NCBI RefSeq assembly: GCF_000523235.1
Contig: NZ_CP006850.1
Location: 2,356,001-2,420,000, forward strand
Reading direction: 5' to 3'
Length of the DNA: 64,000 nucleotides
Source of the DNA: Nocardia nova SH22a
GTDB taxonomy: Bacteria; Actinomycetota; Actinomycetes; Mycobacteriales; Mycobacteriaceae
In this document: in pieces, positions 26,260 through 36,878 of the stretch
How positions within the stretch are numbered: the stretch's first letter is position 1
Layout: every line of letters starts with the position of its first letter
Translations under genes and position numbers: made by a program
The notes under the pieces: model-generated
Seen by the model: only the letters and a program-made list of their open reading frames with translations
Told to the model about the DNA's origin: nothing
Database searches by the model: none

Positions 26260-27003
26260 TCAGCGACGGCGGATGGTGCGCTGAACGCCGCGCATCTTCG
26301 CGCCCGCGGGGAGCGGGCCCTTCGGCAGCGCCGGGCCGCCGCGGGTGGCCAGGGCGGTGAGACGGCCCTCGATGAGATCCATCCGCTTGGTGTCGATGTT
26401 GCGGGGCAGCTTGGTGAGGTGGCGCTGCAGTTCCTTCAGCGGCACCTGGCCCTGCTCGTTGCCGATGACGATGTCGTAGATCGGGGTGTCGCCGACCAGC
26501 CGGGCGGTCTTCTTCTTCTCCTGCGCCAGCAGCGATTTCACCCGCTGCGGGGACCCCTCGGCCACCAGCACGACACCCGGCAGTCCGATGACGCGATGCA
26601 CCGCGTCGAGCTGGGTGGTGGCCGCGACCGCCTGGGTGGCGCGCCACTTGCCCTGCAGGTTGTCCAGCACCCACCAGGCCGCACCGGCCTGGCCCTCGGC
26701 CTTGGTGTACACGTTCTTCTGCACCCGGCGGCCGAAGATGATGAACGCGACCAGCGCGCCCACCAGAATGCCGACCGGAAGCAGGAACCACTGCATGTCG
26801 AACAGGAAGCCGATGCCGAACAGCACGGCGGTGATGACGACCAGCGCGCCGATCATCAGCGGCAGCAGCAGTTTGTCTTCCTTGCGCACCATCTGGAACG
26901 TCTGCCAGAGCTGCTGACGCCGCTCCTTCGACGCCTGCCGGCGCGCCGCCTTCGCCGCGGCCTTCGCTTCCTTCGACGGTGTGCCGCCCTTACCTGCTGC
27001 CAT
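26260..27003 (-). CDS. DUF4191 membrane protein (Rv2219-like)
   Basis: 247 residues from ATG 27003, close to the 250 of M. tuberculosis Rv2219. A lysine/arginine-rich head (KEAKAAAKAARRQASKERR) precedes two adjacent hydrophobic helices (LLPLMIGALVVITAVLFGIGF and FLLPVGILVGALVAFIIFG, about residues 48-95) and a ~150-residue cytoplasmic domain with GQAGAAWWVLDNLQGKWR, conserved in the family. Function is unknown. In M. tuberculosis it lies next to lipA; here an EF-G-like gene separates them. Confidence 0.9.
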   Translation of the reverse strand: MAAGKGGTPSKEAKAAAKAARRQASKERRQQLWQTFQMVRKEDKLLLPLMIGALVVITAVLFGIGFLFDMQWFLLPVGILVGALVAFIIFGRRVQKNVYTKAEGQAGAAWWVLDNLQGKWRATQAVAATTQLDAVHRVIGLPGVVLVAEGSPQRVKSLLAQEKKKTARLVGDTPIYDIVIGNEQGQVPLKELQRHLTKLPRNIDTKRMDLIEGRLTALATRGGPALPKGPLPAGAKMRGVQRTIRRR

Positions 27004-27099
27004 GACTCCCAGAATAGTGGTCGGGCCGGACATATCCCGCGCGGGATCGGTCCGGCCGTCCGATCGCCCGCCGAACCTCCCCGGCCGCGGGTACGGCGC

Positions 27100-29310
27100 T
27101 CACACCGCGCTGTCGACCCGGCCGCGCAGATCCTGTGCCACCTGCGCCGGCATCGGCTCGTGCCGGACATAGGCCCGGGTGAACTGTGCCCCGCCGTGCG
27201 ACAGCGACCGCAGATCGATGGCGTAGCGGCGTAGTTCCAGCTCCGGGACCTCGGCGCGGATCATCGTGCGCCCGGCGCTCGCCGGTTCGGTGCCAAGGAC
27301 CCGCCCGCGGCGGCTGGAAAGATCACCGAGCACCGTGCCCACGTAGTCGTCGGCGACGGTCACCTCCACCTCGGCGATCGGTTCGAGCAGTGCGATGCGG
27401 GCCGCCCCGGCCGCCTCGCGCAGGGCGAGTGCTCCGGCGGTCTGGAAGGCCGCATCGGAGGAATCGACCGAATGCGCCTTGCCGTCGAGCAATGTCACCC
27501 GCACATCGACCAGCGGATATCCGGCCGACACCCCGCGCTCGGCCTGGGCGCGCACCCCTTTCTCCACCGAGCCGATGAACTGGCGCGGGACCGCGCCGCC
27601 CACCACCTTGTCGGCGAATTCGATTCCGGAACCCTCCGGCAGCGGTTCGACCTCGATATCGCAGATCGCGTACTGGCCGTGCCCGCCCGACTGCTTCACG
27701 TGCCGTCCGTGCCCGGCGGCCTTGCCGCCGAACGTCTCTCGCAGCGCCACCCGGTATTCGTCCACGTCGACGTGCACACCGAAGCGTGACCGCAACCGCT
27801 CGAGGGCGACGTCGCGGTGCGCCTCGCCGAGACACCACAGCACCAGCTGATGGGTGCGCGGGTTCTGTTCCAGCCGCACCGTCGGATCCTCGGCGACCAG
27901 CCGGGCCAGTCCCTGCGAGAGTTTGTCCTCGTCGGCCTTGCCGTGCGCGCGCACCGCCACCGGTAACAGCGGCTCGGGCAGCGGCCACGGTTCGATCAGC
28001 AGCGGAGAATCCTTGGCCGACACCGTATCCCCGGTCTCGGCGTGGCCGAGTTTGGTGACATAGGCGATATCACCGGCGATGGCCTGGCTCAGCGGGAACT
28101 GCTGTTTACCGAACGGCGCGGTGACCGCGCCGATGCGCTCGTCGAGATCGTGCGCGCCGTTTCCGGCGGCGCTGCCGTGGCCGTGGATGTGCACGGTGTC
28201 GTCGGCGTGCAGCGTGCCGGAGAACACCCGCACCAGCGACACCCGGCCGACATACGGATCGGAGGCGGTGCGGATGACCTCCGCGGCCAGCGGTGCGCCC
28301 GGATCACACGCCAGCGCCGAGGGCGCCGCGCCGTTGGACGGGCAGCGTGCCGACACCGCGTGCTCGGCCGGGGTGGGGAAGCCGCGCGTGATCAGTTCCA
28401 GGATCTCGACCATTCCCAGTCCTGCGCGGGCGCCCTCCGGCGGGGGTGCGGCGATCAGGATCGGATGGAAGCGGTCGGTGGCCACCGCGCGCTCGAGATC
28501 CGCGGTGAGGGTGGTCAGATCGATGGGCTGCCCCTCGAGGTAGCGGTCCATCAGGGTCTCGTCCTCGCTCTCGGCGATGATGCCCTCGATGAGCCGGGAG
28601 CGGGCCGTCTCGATCAGCGCGTCCTGTTCGGCGGTGGCGTCGGTGCGGGTGTGCTCACCGGCCGAGTAGTCGAAGATCTGCTCGGTGAGCAGGTCGATCA
28701 GGCCGGTGACCGGGCGGTGCCCGTCGGCGCCCCTGGGGCCGTGCACCGGGAGCTGCAGCGGCAGTACGGCATCGGAATCGCCGTCGCCCAGGAGATCGGC
28801 ACAGGTGCGGGCCATCAGATCGAAATCGGCGCGGACGGCGTCGAGATGGGTGACCACCAGCGCGCGGGGCATACCCACCCGTGCGCATTCCTCCCACAGC
28901 GCCAGGGTCTGACCGTCCACGCCCTCGGCGCCCGCGGCGGCCGAGACCACGAAGAGGGCCGCGTCCGCGGCGCGCAGACCGGCCCTCAACTCGCCGAGGA
29001 AATCGGCATATCCGGGGGTATCGATCAGATTGATCTTGATTCCGTTCCAGGCCACCGGAACCACCGACAACTGCACCGAGCGATGCTGACGCTGCTCGAT
29101 ATCGTCGTAGTCCGACACGCAGGTGCCGTCCTCGACCCGTCCGGAGCGGGTGAGGGCGCCGGCCGCCATGGCCAGCGCCTCCACCACCGTGGTCTTCCCC
29201 GACCCGGTGTGCCCGACCAGAACCACATTGCGGATTCCGTCGGGATGCTCCGCCTCGGGCACTCTGCCCGCGGAATTACCCCGGGCGCCGTTGCTCGTTT
29301 TGTCGGCCAT
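27100..29310 (-). CDS. Elongation factor G-like GTPase (EF-G2)
   Basis: 736 residues with all five EF-G domains. The GTPase domain shows P-loop GHTGSGKTTVVEAL and G3 DTPGYADF. The G4 position reads THLDAV instead of the usual NKxD, so guanine specificity may differ. Domains IV-V end with SSRRGRVLGTEPA. This paralogue matches actinobacterial EF-G-like proteins such as M. tuberculosis FusA2 (Rv0120c), which are not thought to replace EF-G in translocation; the true role is unresolved. It sits between lipA and the DUF4191 gene on the same strand with ~100-base gaps. Confidence 0.88.
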   Translation of the reverse strand: MADKTSNGARGNSAGRVPEAEHPDGIRNVVLVGHTGSGKTTVVEALAMAAGALTRSGRVEDGTCVSDYDDIEQRQHRSVQLSVVPVAWNGIKINLIDTPGYADFLGELRAGLRAADAALFVVSAAAGAEGVDGQTLALWEECARVGMPRALVVTHLDAVRADFDLMARTCADLLGDGDSDAVLPLQLPVHGPRGADGHRPVTGLIDLLTEQIFDYSAGEHTRTDATAEQDALIETARSRLIEGIIAESEDETLMDRYLEGQPIDLTTLTADLERAVATDRFHPILIAAPPPEGARAGLGMVEILELITRGFPTPAEHAVSARCPSNGAAPSALACDPGAPLAAEVIRTASDPYVGRVSLVRVFSGTLHADDTVHIHGHGSAAGNGAHDLDERIGAVTAPFGKQQFPLSQAIAGDIAYVTKLGHAETGDTVSAKDSPLLIEPWPLPEPLLPVAVRAHGKADEDKLSQGLARLVAEDPTVRLEQNPRTHQLVLWCLGEAHRDVALERLRSRFGVHVDVDEYRVALRETFGGKAAGHGRHVKQSGGHGQYAICDIEVEPLPEGSGIEFADKVVGGAVPRQFIGSVEKGVRAQAERGVSAGYPLVDVRVTLLDGKAHSVDSSDAAFQTAGALALREAAGAARIALLEPIAEVEVTVADDYVGTVLGDLSSRRGRVLGTEPASAGRTMIRAEVPELELRRYAIDLRSLSHGGAQFTRAYVRHEPMPAQVAQDLRGRVDSAV

Positions 29311-29422
29311 GTCTCATCACTTCCCGGAGTCGACACGTGCGGTTGATTCGAGCTTCCCACCGGCAAGCGGCTGTGTCACCCGTTCCGCGTATCCGCACCC
29401 CGTGCGTGATGAAATGCCCGGA

Positions 29423-30511
29423 TCAGCTGCCGAAGCGGGCGAGAACCGCCCCGGCCTCCTGCGCGGCGCTGCCCTCCTGGGCCAGATGCGCCATCTCCGG
29501 CGCGATCTCCCGGCCGTGATGGGCCATCGCCTGCGCGTACAGCCGGCCGGCCCGGTAGGACGACCGCACCAGCGGGCCCGCCATCACACCGGCGAAGCCG
29601 AGTTCCGTTGCGACCCGGGAGTGTTCGACGAATTCCTCCGGCTTCACCCAGCGATCGACCGGATGGTGACGCGGCGACGGACGCAGATACTGCGTGATGG
29701 TGAGGATGTCGCACCCGGCCTCGTGCAGGTCGCGCATGGCCTGGGTGACCTCCTCGGGGGTCTCGCCCATACCGAGGATCAGGTTCGACTTGGTGACCAG
29801 TCCGGCCTCGCGGGCCGCGGTCAGCACCGCCAGCGAACGCTCGTAGCGGAAGGCGGGACGGATGCGCTTGAAGATGCGCGGCACCGTCTCGACGTTGTGC
29901 GCGAGCACCTCGGGACGGCTGGCGAACACCTCGGCCAGCTGATCGGGATCAGCATTGAAATCCGGGATCAGCAGCTCCACACCGGTGTTCGGGTTGAGCC
30001 GCTTGATGGCGTTCACCGTTTCGGCGTAGAGCCAGGCGCCGCCGTCGTCGAGATCGTCACGGGCGACACCGGTGATCGTCGAATACCGCAGGCCCATCGC
30101 CTGCACACTCTCGGCTACCCGGCGCGGTTCGTCGCGATCCAGCGCGGCGGGCTTACCGGTGTCGATCTGGCAGAAATCGCAGCGGCGGGTGCACTGTTCA
30201 CCGCCGATCAGGAAGGTGGCCTCGCGGTCCTCCCAGCATTCGAAGATGTTGGGACAGCCCGCTTCCTCGCAGACCGTGTGCAGCCCTTCGCGTTTGACCA
30301 GGCCCTTCAGCTCGGAATACTCCGGGCCCATGGTGGCGCGGGTGCGAATCCACTTCGGCTTGCGTTCGATCGGGGTCTGCGCGTTGCGGGCCTCGATGCG
30401 GAGCATTTTGCGGCCACCGGATTCGCGTACCAGCGGATCGGGGGACGACGTGGCCGGCGTGGCGGGTTGTGCCGCGCCGCTGTTCGATGTCGGGGTGTCG
30501 ACGGAGGTCAC
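29423..30511 (-). CDS. lipA: Lipoyl synthase
   Basis: Radical-SAM enzyme that inserts two sulfurs into octanoyl groups on lipoyl domains. 362 residues, about 50 longer than M. tuberculosis LipA because of a low-complexity N-terminal tail before [17 protein letters not shown]. The auxiliary cluster motif [12 protein letters not shown] and the radical-[11 protein letters not shown] are intact, with the late VRSSYRAG serine ligand segment. The GTG start at 30511-30509 overlaps the TGA of the GNAT gene (GTGA), supporting this start. Its products are needed by the E2 enzyme encoded at 32091. Confidence 0.96.
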   Translation of the reverse strand: MTSVDTPTSNSGAAQPATPATSSPDPLVRESGGRKMLRIEARNAQTPIERKPKWIRTRATMGPEYSELKGLVKREGLHTVCEEAGCPNIFECWEDREATFLIGGEQCTRRCDFCQIDTGKPAALDRDEPRRVAESVQAMGLRYSTITGVARDDLDDGGAWLYAETVNAIKRLNPNTGVELLIPDFNADPDQLAEVFASRPEVLAHNVETVPRIFKRIRPAFRYERSLAVLTAAREAGLVTKSNLILGMGETPEEVTQAMRDLHEAGCDILTITQYLRPSPRHHPVDRWVKPEEFVEHSRVATELGFAGVMAGPLVRSSYRAGRLYAQAMAHHGREIAPEMAHLAQEGSAAQEAGAVLARFGS

Positions 30512-31059
30512 TGTGACGACTCTACGCCCGGCGAAATCGGACCCGGCAGCGTGCGTTGCATCAAGGTCAGATCCATCCAGCCGCCGAACTTGTGACCGAC
30601 CTCGGGCAGCTGGCCGACGATCCGGAATCCGAACTTCTCGTGCAGCAGGATCGAGGTCTTGTTGGAGGTCTCGATCGCCGCGATCACGGTGTGCACGCGC
30701 CCGGACTCCTCCGCCCGCGCCATCAGCGTGGTGAGCAGTGCGGTCGCCGCGCCACGGCGCTGGAACCGCTCGGCGACGTACACGGAATTCTCCACGCAGT
30801 GCCGGTAACCGGACTTGGGCCGCCACTGCGCGTAACTGGCGTATCCCGCCAGCTCACCGTCGATCTCGGCGACCAGCACCGGATAACCGGAGGCGACCCG
30901 GTCGCGCCACCACCGCAGCCGGTCGTCGAGATCGACCGGTGCGGAATCCCAGATCGCCGTGGTCTCGGCGACGGCGTTGTTGTGGATGGCCAGGATCGCG
31001 GGAATATCGCGCTCCTCGGCGTCGCGAATACGCGGTCGCCCCGCCTGCGGTTCGGTCAC
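30508..31059 (-). CDS. GNAT acetyltransferase (phosphinothricin acetyltransferase-like)
   Basis: 183 residues. The pattern follows the PAT/Bar group of GNAT enzymes: [55 protein letters not shown] (acetyl-CoA loop QRRGxA), [19 protein letters not shown] and a late [19 protein letters not shown]. Members N-acetylate glufosinate-like or methionine-derivative amines. Its stop overlaps the lipA start. In M. tuberculosis this slot holds lipB (octanoyltransferase), which is absent here. Confidence 0.88.
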   Translation of the reverse strand: MTEPQAGRPRIRDAEERDIPAILAIHNNAVAETTAIWDSAPVDLDDRLRWWRDRVASGYPVLVAEIDGELAGYASYAQWRPKSGYRHCVENSVYVAERFQRRGAATALLTTLMARAEESGRVHTVIAAIETSNKTSILLHEKFGFRIVGQLPEVGHKFGGWMDLTLMQRTLPGPISPGVESSQ

Positions 31060-31169
31060 CGCCCAAACCTATCGGCCGCGCCGACCCGAATCGATCATGA
31101 GCCCGTCCCATCGGTGCAGGTGTGAGGGTTCTCACCCGCCGTAGCGAAGCGGAGGCAGAAGATACAGCC

Positions 31170-32057
31170 TCAGATCACCGCGGCCAGTGCCTGTCCGATG
31201 GTTTCGTGGCGGAAGGTGTACCCCGCCTCCTCGAGCACCGTGGGGATCGCGCGCGGGCCGCGCAGAATGGCCTCCTGCGCCATCTCGCCGATCACGGCGT
31301 GCAGGGCGAAGGCGGGCACCACCATGGGTGCGGGCCGGTGCAGCGCCCGGGCCAGGGCCCGGTTGAATTCGGCGTTGGTCACCGGCGCCGGGCCGACCAG
31401 ATTGACCGGCCCGCGCACCGAGGCGTCGCCGAGGACGAATTGGATGCCGCCGACCTCGTCGTCGAGTGAGATCCACGGCTGATACTGCCGCCCGCTGCCC
31501 AGGCGCCCGCCCAGTCCGAGCGAGTACAGCGGGCGCAGCAGGGCCAGCATGCCGCCGTGCCGCGACAGCACGACCGCGCTGCGGATCGGCACCACCCGCG
31601 CGCCCGCGTCGACCGCGGGCTGGGTGGCCGCCTCCCAGTCCCGGCACAGGGTGGCGAGGAAACCCGTTCCCGCGGAATCGGATTCGGTGATGACGCGATC
31701 ACCGGTGTGGCCGCCGTAGATGTGCACTCCGCTGGCGTTGACCAGCGTCGGCACTCCGGCGGCCGCGACCGCGGTGGCCAGCACATCGGTCGGGCCGATG
31801 CGGCTGTCGCGCAATTCCTGTTTGTAACTTCCGGTCCAGCGACGCGATCCGATTCCGGCCCCGCACAGGTTGACCACCGCGTCCGCCGAGCGCAGGGCCC
31901 GTTCGGGCACCTGCGCTCGGACGGGGTCCCAGGTGAACTCGTCGGCCGCGGCCGCGCGGCGGCGCACCAGGCGGGCCACCTCGTGCCCGTCCCGGCGCAG
32001 CGCGGCGACCAGCGCCGTCCCGATCAGTCCGGACGAACCGGCGATCACAACCTTCAT
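31170..32057 (-). CDS. TIGR01777 NAD-dependent epimerase-like protein (Rv2216-like)
   Basis: 295 residues. The N-terminal Rossmann motif is [20 protein letters not shown]; then [30 protein letters not shown] and a C-terminal DUF1731-type tail ([40 protein letters not shown]). The family is an atypical extended SDR of unknown substrate; E. coli YfcH is a member. It follows the E2 gene by 33 bases and precedes the GNAT gene, exactly as Rv2216 follows dlaT. Confidence 0.9.
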   Translation of the reverse strand: MKVVIAGSSGLIGTALVAALRRDGHEVARLVRRRAAAADEFTWDPVRAQVPERALRSADAVVNLCGAGIGSRRWTGSYKQELRDSRIGPTDVLATAVAAAGVPTLVNASGVHIYGGHTGDRVITESDSAGTGFLATLCRDWEAATQPAVDAGARVVPIRSAVVLSRHGGMLALLRPLYSLGLGGRLGSGRQYQPWISLDDEVGGIQFVLGDASVRGPVNLVGPAPVTNAEFNRALARALHRPAPMVVPAFALHAVIGEMAQEAILRGPRAIPTVLEEAGYTFRHETIGQALAAVI

Positions 32058-32090
32058 TGCGGGAACCGAATCGTCGTGTCGCGGAATGGT

Positions 32091-33872
32091 TTACAGACCC
32101 AGGTCGGCCTCGAAGGCGGCCTCCTCCAGCCGATGCCTGATGGTGGTCAGGAAGCGACCGGCGTCGGCGCCGTCGATGAGGCGGTGATCGTAGGTCAGCG
32201 GCAGATAGCACATCGAGCGGATGCCGATGAACTCACTGCCGTTGTCGGAGATCACGATCGGGCGCTTGACGATCGCACCCGTGCCCAGCATCGCCGACTG
32301 CGGCGGAACCAGGATCGGGGTGTCGAACAGGGCGCCCTGGCTGCCGATGTTGGTGATGGTGAAGGTCCCACCGGCCAGCTCGTCGGGCTTGAGGCCGCCG
32401 GTGCGGGCCCGGTTGGCGATATCGGCGATGGCGCGCGCCAGTCCGGCCAGCGACAGGTCACTGGCGTTGTGGATCACCGGCGACAGCAGACCCTGATCGG
32501 TGTCGACCGCGATGCCGAGGTGGACCGAGGAGTGGTAGGTGATCTCCTTGGTGTCCTCGTTGTAGGAGGCGTTGACGTTGGGGTGCACGCCCAGCGCCTC
32601 CACGGCGGCCTTCGCGAAGAACGGCAGGAAGGTCAGGTTGACGCCCTCACGTTCGGAGAAGGCGGCCTTGGCCTTGGCCCGCAGCGCCGCGATCTTGGTG
32701 ACGTCGACCTCGTGGGTCTGGGTCAGCTGCGCGGTGGTCTGCAGCGATTCGCGGGTCTTGGTCGCGGTGATCTGCCGGATGCGGCTGGCCTTCTGGACCG
32801 TGCCGCGCAGCGCCTGCAGTTGGGGACGCACGCCCGCGGGCGCCGAGGGTGCGGCCGGTGCCGCGGTGGCGGCGGGCGCGGGGGCGGATGCGGCGGCGGG
32901 CGCCGGAGCCTTGTTCGCCTCGGCGGCGGCCAGCACATCCTGCTTGCGGATGCGGCCGCCCACGCCCGAACCTGTCAGGCTCGACAGGTCGACGTTGTTC
33001 TCGGCGGCCAGCTTGCGGACCAGCGGGGTGACGTAGGGGGAGTCACCGTTGCCGGAGCCGGTCGCCGCAGCGGCCGGAGCCGGGGCGGGCTTGGGAGCCG
33101 GAGCGGCCGGGGCAGGTGCGGGTGCCGGAGCGGGCGCGGGCGCGGCGGCGGGTGCCGGAGCGGCAGGTGCCGGAGCGGCAGGTGCCGGAGCGGCGGGAGC
33201 CGGTGCCGGAGCGGGCGCAGGGGCCGGAGCCTCCGCGGGCGTACCGCTGCCGATCACACCGAGCTGACCGCCGACCTCGATGACATCGTCCTCGTTCGCG
33301 CTGATCTCGAGCAGCGTGCCCGCGACCGGCGACGGAATCTCGGTGTCGACCTTGTCGGTGGAGACCTCGAGCAGCGGCTCGTCGACCTCGACCTGGTCGC
33401 CGACCTGCTTGAGCCAGCGGGTGACGGTGCCCTCGGTGACGGATTCGCCCAGTTCGGGCATCTTGACCGGGGTGCCGGAGGCCGAACCCGACGGCGCGGC
33501 CGCGGCGGGCTGCGGTGCGGGGGCGGACTGTGCGGGAGCAGGCTGGGCGGGCGCTTGTTCGGCGGGAGCCGGGGCGGCGGGCTGCGCGGCCGGGGCTTCC
33601 TGCGTGGGCGCCTCGCCGGGGGCGGGGGCCTCACCGGCGTCGCCGATCACCCCGAGTTCGCCGCCGACCTCGACGACGTCGTCCTCCTGGGCCACGATCT
33701 TGGTGAGCACACCCGCTGTGGGCGACGGGATTTCGGTGTCGACCTTGTCGGTGGAGACCTCGAGCAGGGGCTCGTCGACCTCGACCGTGTCTCCTTCCTG
33801 CTTCAGCCACCTGGTCACAGTGCCCTCGGTGACGCTCTCACCAAGAGCTGGCATCTGGACGGAGAAGGCCAT
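32091..33872 (-). CDS. sucB: 2-oxoacid dehydrogenase E2 acyltransferase with two lipoyl domains
   Basis: 593 residues (DlaT of M. tuberculosis has 553). Start ATG 33872 follows GAGGAG. Two nearly identical lipoyl domains carry [12 protein letters not shown] with the lipoylated Lys. Between and after them lie Ala/Pro-rich linkers, including three exact 15-base repeats. Next come the peripheral subunit-binding domain ([19 protein letters not shown]) and the catalytic core ending [16 protein letters not shown] with the active-site DHRxxDG. In this lineage the E2 serves pyruvate dehydrogenase and also peroxynitrite reductase complexes; databases usually name it SucB. Confidence 0.93.
   Translation of the reverse strand: MAFSVQMPALGESVTEGTVTRWLKQEGDTVEVDEPLLEVSTDKVDTEIPSPTAGVLTKIVAQEDDVVEVGGELGVIGDAGEAPAPGEAPTQEAPAAQPAAPAPAEQAPAQPAPAQSAPAPQPAAAAPSGSASGTPVKMPELGESVTEGTVTRWLKQVGDQVEVDEPLLEVSTDKVDTEIPSPVAGTLLEISANEDDVIEVGGQLGVIGSGTPAEAPAPAPAPAPAPAAPAPAAPAPAAPAPAAAPAPAPAPAPAPAAPAPKPAPAPAAAATGSGNGDSPYVTPLVRKLAAENNVDLSSLTGSGVGGRIRKQDVLAAAEANKAPAPAAASAPAPAATAAPAAPSAPAGVRPQLQALRGTVQKASRIRQITATKTRESLQTTAQLTQTHEVDVTKIAALRAKAKAAFSEREGVNLTFLPFFAKAAVEALGVHPNVNASYNEDTKEITYHSSVHLGIAVDTDQGLLSPVIHNASDLSLAGLARAIADIANRARTGGLKPDELAGGTFTITNIGSQGALFDTPILVPPQSAMLGTGAIVKRPIVISDNGSEFIGIRSMCYLPLTYDHRLIDGADAGRFLTTIRHRLEEAAFEADLGL
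33151..33195. repeat. 15-base tandem repeat in an E2 linker
   Basis: Three consecutive copies of GGTGCCGGAGCGGCA (last base varying) encode AAPAP-type linker residues. The copy number is likely to vary between strains by slippage. Confidence 0.8.
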
Positions 33873-34274
33873 GTCCGTTGACTCCTCTAACTGCTCGACG
33901 GGTCTACAACAGTTCGTCTCTCGGCGGGGGCGCGCCGCGGTCGCGGCGAGCACCCGATTGCCACCGAACATTCCTGTGGCACCGGAGATCCGTGCGGTTC
34001 TTGTTCCGGTTCTCCATCCTTGCACTCGCCGTTGCGATACGTACCACAGGGCAGGGAGTCCGCGGGCCGGTGGCGATCTCACAGCTTCCGCGCCGTCGCC
34101 GAGAGCAGGACGAACGCCGATCCCGCGGTCCGGCGTGTCTGATTCGCCACCTCGGTGATGTGCACCGGCGCGGCCCCCGTGGATCGGACCGGGTGCCCGA
34201 AATGCCCGGCAACTGGCACTATCGATGGGGAGGGAGTGTCGAACCTCCCCGTCGTGCACAGGAGGTAGGCGGCC
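33873..34274. other. Intergenic region between divergent sucB and 34275 gene
   Basis: 402 bases between diverging genes. No open frame has a ribosome site or recognisable content. It should contain both promoters, but no clear -35/-10 pair stands out. Confidence 0.4.
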
Positions 34275-34625
34275 GTGGGGTTGCTGGATCGTTTCCGCGG
34301 CGGCCGTGTGAATACCGGCCGAGCCGCATCGGATATCGGCTATCTGGCCGACTGGGTGCGCACCCGCACCGGCGTCGAGGGGTACATCGAACCCAAGACC
34401 ACGGTGACCGATGTCACAGCGGTACTTGTCGCCGCGGATGGGGAATGGACCCGCCGGATCGTGGGCGAGGCCGGTGCGCGCCGCCTGGCCGACCGGCTCG
34501 GAATCCCGGTCTACGACGTGGGCCGCACCGGCTATCCGCAGCGGATGCGCGACTACGACGCCCGCAAACGGATCGAGCGCAAACGCGCCTTCGACGCCGA
34601 ACTACGCGATCTGTCGGCGGAATAG
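34275..34625 (+). CDS. Conserved actinobacterial protein of unknown function
   Basis: 116 residues from GTG 34275 with a strong AGGAGG ribosome site. An amphipathic start ([12 protein letters not shown]) is followed by a compact alpha/beta domain with [37 protein letters not shown] and a terminal Arg/Lys-rich helix ([17 protein letters not shown]). Close relatives occur beside pepB in other Mycobacteriales, usually named oxidoreductase without evidence. It converges on the aminopeptidase gene across a terminator. Confidence 0.7.
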   Translation: MGLLDRFRGGRVNTGRAASDIGYLADWVRTRTGVEGYIEPKTTVTDVTAVLVAADGEWTRRIVGEAGARRLADRLGIPVYDVGRTGYPQRMRDYDARKRIERKRAFDAELRDLSAE

Positions 34626-34634
34626 CCCGGTATC

Positions 34635-34660
34635 GGGACCGGCCGCGCCGGGCCGGTCCC
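34635..34660. terminator. Hairpin between convergent genes
   Basis: GGGACCGGCC and GGCCGGTCCC form a perfect ten-base stem with a GCGCCG loop, midway between the stop at 34625 and the aminopeptidase stop at 34682. Confidence 0.65.
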
Positions 34661-34681
34661 GCCCGGAATTCGTTGTATCGC

Positions 34682-36190
34682 TTATTCGCCCGCGATATCG
34701 GTGAGCACGGCGACCAGTGTCCGGACCGGAACGCCGGTGCCGCCCTTGCCGTTGTAGCCGAACGGCCCGCCGGTGTTGTACGCCGGACCGGCCACATCCA
34801 GGTGCGCCCACTGCACGCCCTCGGGCACGAATTCCTTCAGATAGGTGGCCGCGACCAGCATGCCGCCCCAGCGGTGCGGTGAGACGTTGGCCAGATCCGC
34901 GACCTTGGAGTTCAGGTCCGCGCGCAGTTCGGCGGGCATCGGCATGGCCCAGCCGTTCTCGCCGACCTGCTGGGACAGTCGCGCGACCCGGTCGCGGAAT
35001 TCGTCGGTGCCCATCACGCCGGGAGTGCGGGTGCCGAGGGCGACCAGTTGCGCACCGGTCAGGGTCGCGACGTCGATCAGGTATTCGGGGTTGTCCTCAC
35101 CGGCGCGCACGATGGCGTCGGCCAGGATCAGCCTGCCCTCGGCATCGGTGTTGATGACCTCGATGGTGGTGCCGCCGTACTGGGTGAGGACGTCGCCGGG
35201 CCGCTGCGCGGTGGCCGAGGGCATGTTCTCCGCCATCGGCACCGTGGCGACGACGGTGATCGGCAGGCCGAGGCGGGCGGCGACGAGCGTGGTCGCGATG
35301 ACCGCCGCGGCACCACCCATGTCGGAGGTCATGTTCTCCATGCCCGCGGCGGGCTTGATCGAGATACCGCCGGTGTCGAAGGTGATGCCCTTACCGATCA
35401 GCGCCACCTTGCGGTCGCCACCGGCATAGGTGATGCGGATCAGCCGGGGCGGGCGCGAGGAGCCCTTGCCGACGCCGACGATGCCGCCGAAACCGCCCTC
35501 CTCCAACTGCTTCTCGTCGAGGATCTCCACCTCCAGACCGGCCGCTCGCGCCAATTCCGCTGCGCGGTCGGCGAATTCGGCGGGGTAGAGCGCGTTCGGC
35601 GGGGTGTTGACGAAATCGCGCGCGGTGGCCACCGCCTCGGCGATCGCCTGTGCACGGAACAGCTCCTCTTCACCGGAATCCGGTGCGGGAACAAGGAATT
35701 CGACCCGCTGCAGGGGCTGCTCACCGGGCTTGGGCGCGGACTTGCCGGATTTGAACGTGGTGAAGGTGTAGGCGCCCAGGTAGAAGCCCTCGGCGGCGGC
35801 GCCAAGATCCAGTCCGGACAGGGTGGTGACCGCGGTGCCCGAGCCCGCCAGCGCGCGCGCCGCCACACCGGCGGATTTGCGGATCTGCTCGGCGTCGAGC
35901 TTGTCGGCCGCGCCCAGCCCGACCGCGAGCACGCTGGTCGCGCCGAGACCGTCCGGTGCGGGCAGCCGGGTCAGCTCCTCGGCCTTGCCCTTCGCGCCGA
36001 CCGCGAGCAGCCCGGCCAGCAGTCGCTCGCGGGTCTCGGCGTCGAGGACCGCGTCGAAGACCTCGGCGGCGGCGATCACGGGACCGTCGTCGGAGGACAG
36101 GACGCCGATCACGAGGACGTCGGTATCGGGGCCGATACCGTCGGTACGCGCCAGTTCCGGGCCGAGTGAGCGATCTGCAGCAGCTGTCAT
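34682..36190 (-). CDS. pepB: Leucyl aminopeptidase (M17)
   Basis: 502 residues from ATG 36190. The N-terminal macro-like domain is followed by the catalytic M17 domain with [20 protein letters not shown] (Lys and Asp metal ligands), [20 protein letters not shown], and the signature [13 protein letters not shown]. Two divalent metals per subunit and a hexamer are expected. It releases N-terminal leucine and other residues from peptides in the cytosol. The position near dlaT matches Rv2213 (pepB). Confidence 0.94.
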   Translation of the reverse strand: MTAAADRSLGPELARTDGIGPDTDVLVIGVLSSDDGPVIAAAEVFDAVLDAETRERLLAGLLAVGAKGKAEELTRLPAPDGLGATSVLAVGLGAADKLDAEQIRKSAGVAARALAGSGTAVTTLSGLDLGAAAEGFYLGAYTFTTFKSGKSAPKPGEQPLQRVEFLVPAPDSGEEELFRAQAIAEAVATARDFVNTPPNALYPAEFADRAAELARAAGLEVEILDEKQLEEGGFGGIVGVGKGSSRPPRLIRITYAGGDRKVALIGKGITFDTGGISIKPAAGMENMTSDMGGAAAVIATTLVAARLGLPITVVATVPMAENMPSATAQRPGDVLTQYGGTTIEVINTDAEGRLILADAIVRAGEDNPEYLIDVATLTGAQLVALGTRTPGVMGTDEFRDRVARLSQQVGENGWAMPMPAELRADLNSKVADLANVSPHRWGGMLVAATYLKEFVPEGVQWAHLDVAGPAYNTGGPFGYNGKGGTGVPVRTLVAVLTDIAGE

Positions 36191-36325
36191 GCGGCCCACG
36201 TTACCGGGGGCGCTCCGGCCGTCCGGCGGGTGTGTGACCGCGGTCGGAATTCACTGGCGCGGGTCGCTGCGGCATGTAATCGTCGGGTGCGGAGTGCCGT
36301 ACGGGGACCGACGAGCGGGGGGACG

Positions 36326-36871
36326 ATGAACGACCGGGACATGGTCCAGTTGTCCAAGCGCCTGGCGAAATGGCTGCGCCACGATCCGCGCGCGATCGGC
36401 CTGGAGCCGGATGCGGCCGGGTGGGTAGCAGTGGATGTGCTGCTGCGCCGGGCGAATGCGGCCGGGACCGCGATCACTCGCGCCGACCTGGATGTGGTGG
36501 TGGCGCGAAACAACAAGCAGCGCTACGAATTCGACGACGAGGGCACCCGCATCCGGGCGCGGCAGGGGCATTCGATCCCCGTCGATCTGGGGTACGCGGC
36601 GGCGCAACCGCCGCCGATCCTGTTCCACGGCACGGCCGCACATCTGGTCGAGGTGATCCTGGCGGAGGGGCTGCGGCCGATGCGGCGGCACGCGGTGCAT
36701 CTGTCCGCCGATGCGGACACCGCACGCGCCGTGGGTGGCCGACACGGCCGCCCCGTGGTGTTCGAGGTGGCGGCCGGTGCGATGACGGCCGATGGGCAGC
36801 GGTTCCAGCGCACGGGCAACGGGGTGTGGCTGACCGATACGGTCTCGCCCCGGTACCTGCGATTGCGGTGA
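36326..36871 (+). CDS. kptA: RNA 2'-phosphotransferase (KptA/Tpt1)
   Basis: 181 residues from ATG 36326. The two-lobed enzyme pattern is clear: LSKRLAKWLRHDPRAIGLEPD with the DAAGWVAVDVLL lobe, YEFDDEGTRIRARQGHS, then LFHGTAAHLVEVILAEGL, RHAVHLSADADTA and GVWLTDTVSPRYLRLR. Catalytic Arg, His, Arg, Arg residues occur at the expected sites (LRH, RARQGHS). In eukaryotes Tpt1 removes the splice-junction 2'-phosphate from tRNA using NAD+; the bacterial role is unknown, perhaps RNA end repair or ADP-ribosylation. Confidence 0.92.
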   Translation: MNDRDMVQLSKRLAKWLRHDPRAIGLEPDAAGWVAVDVLLRRANAAGTAITRADLDVVVARNNKQRYEFDDEGTRIRARQGHSIPVDLGYAAAQPPPILFHGTAAHLVEVILAEGLRPMRRHAVHLSADADTARAVGGRHGRPVVFEVAAGAMTADGQRFQRTGNGVWLTDTVSPRYLRLR

Positions 36872-36878
36872 GATCCGC

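Noticed and set aside
33280..33850. Near-identical DNA blocks as a recombination repeat
   Set aside because: They encode the two lipoyl domains of the E2 enzyme; the duplication is explained by the protein.
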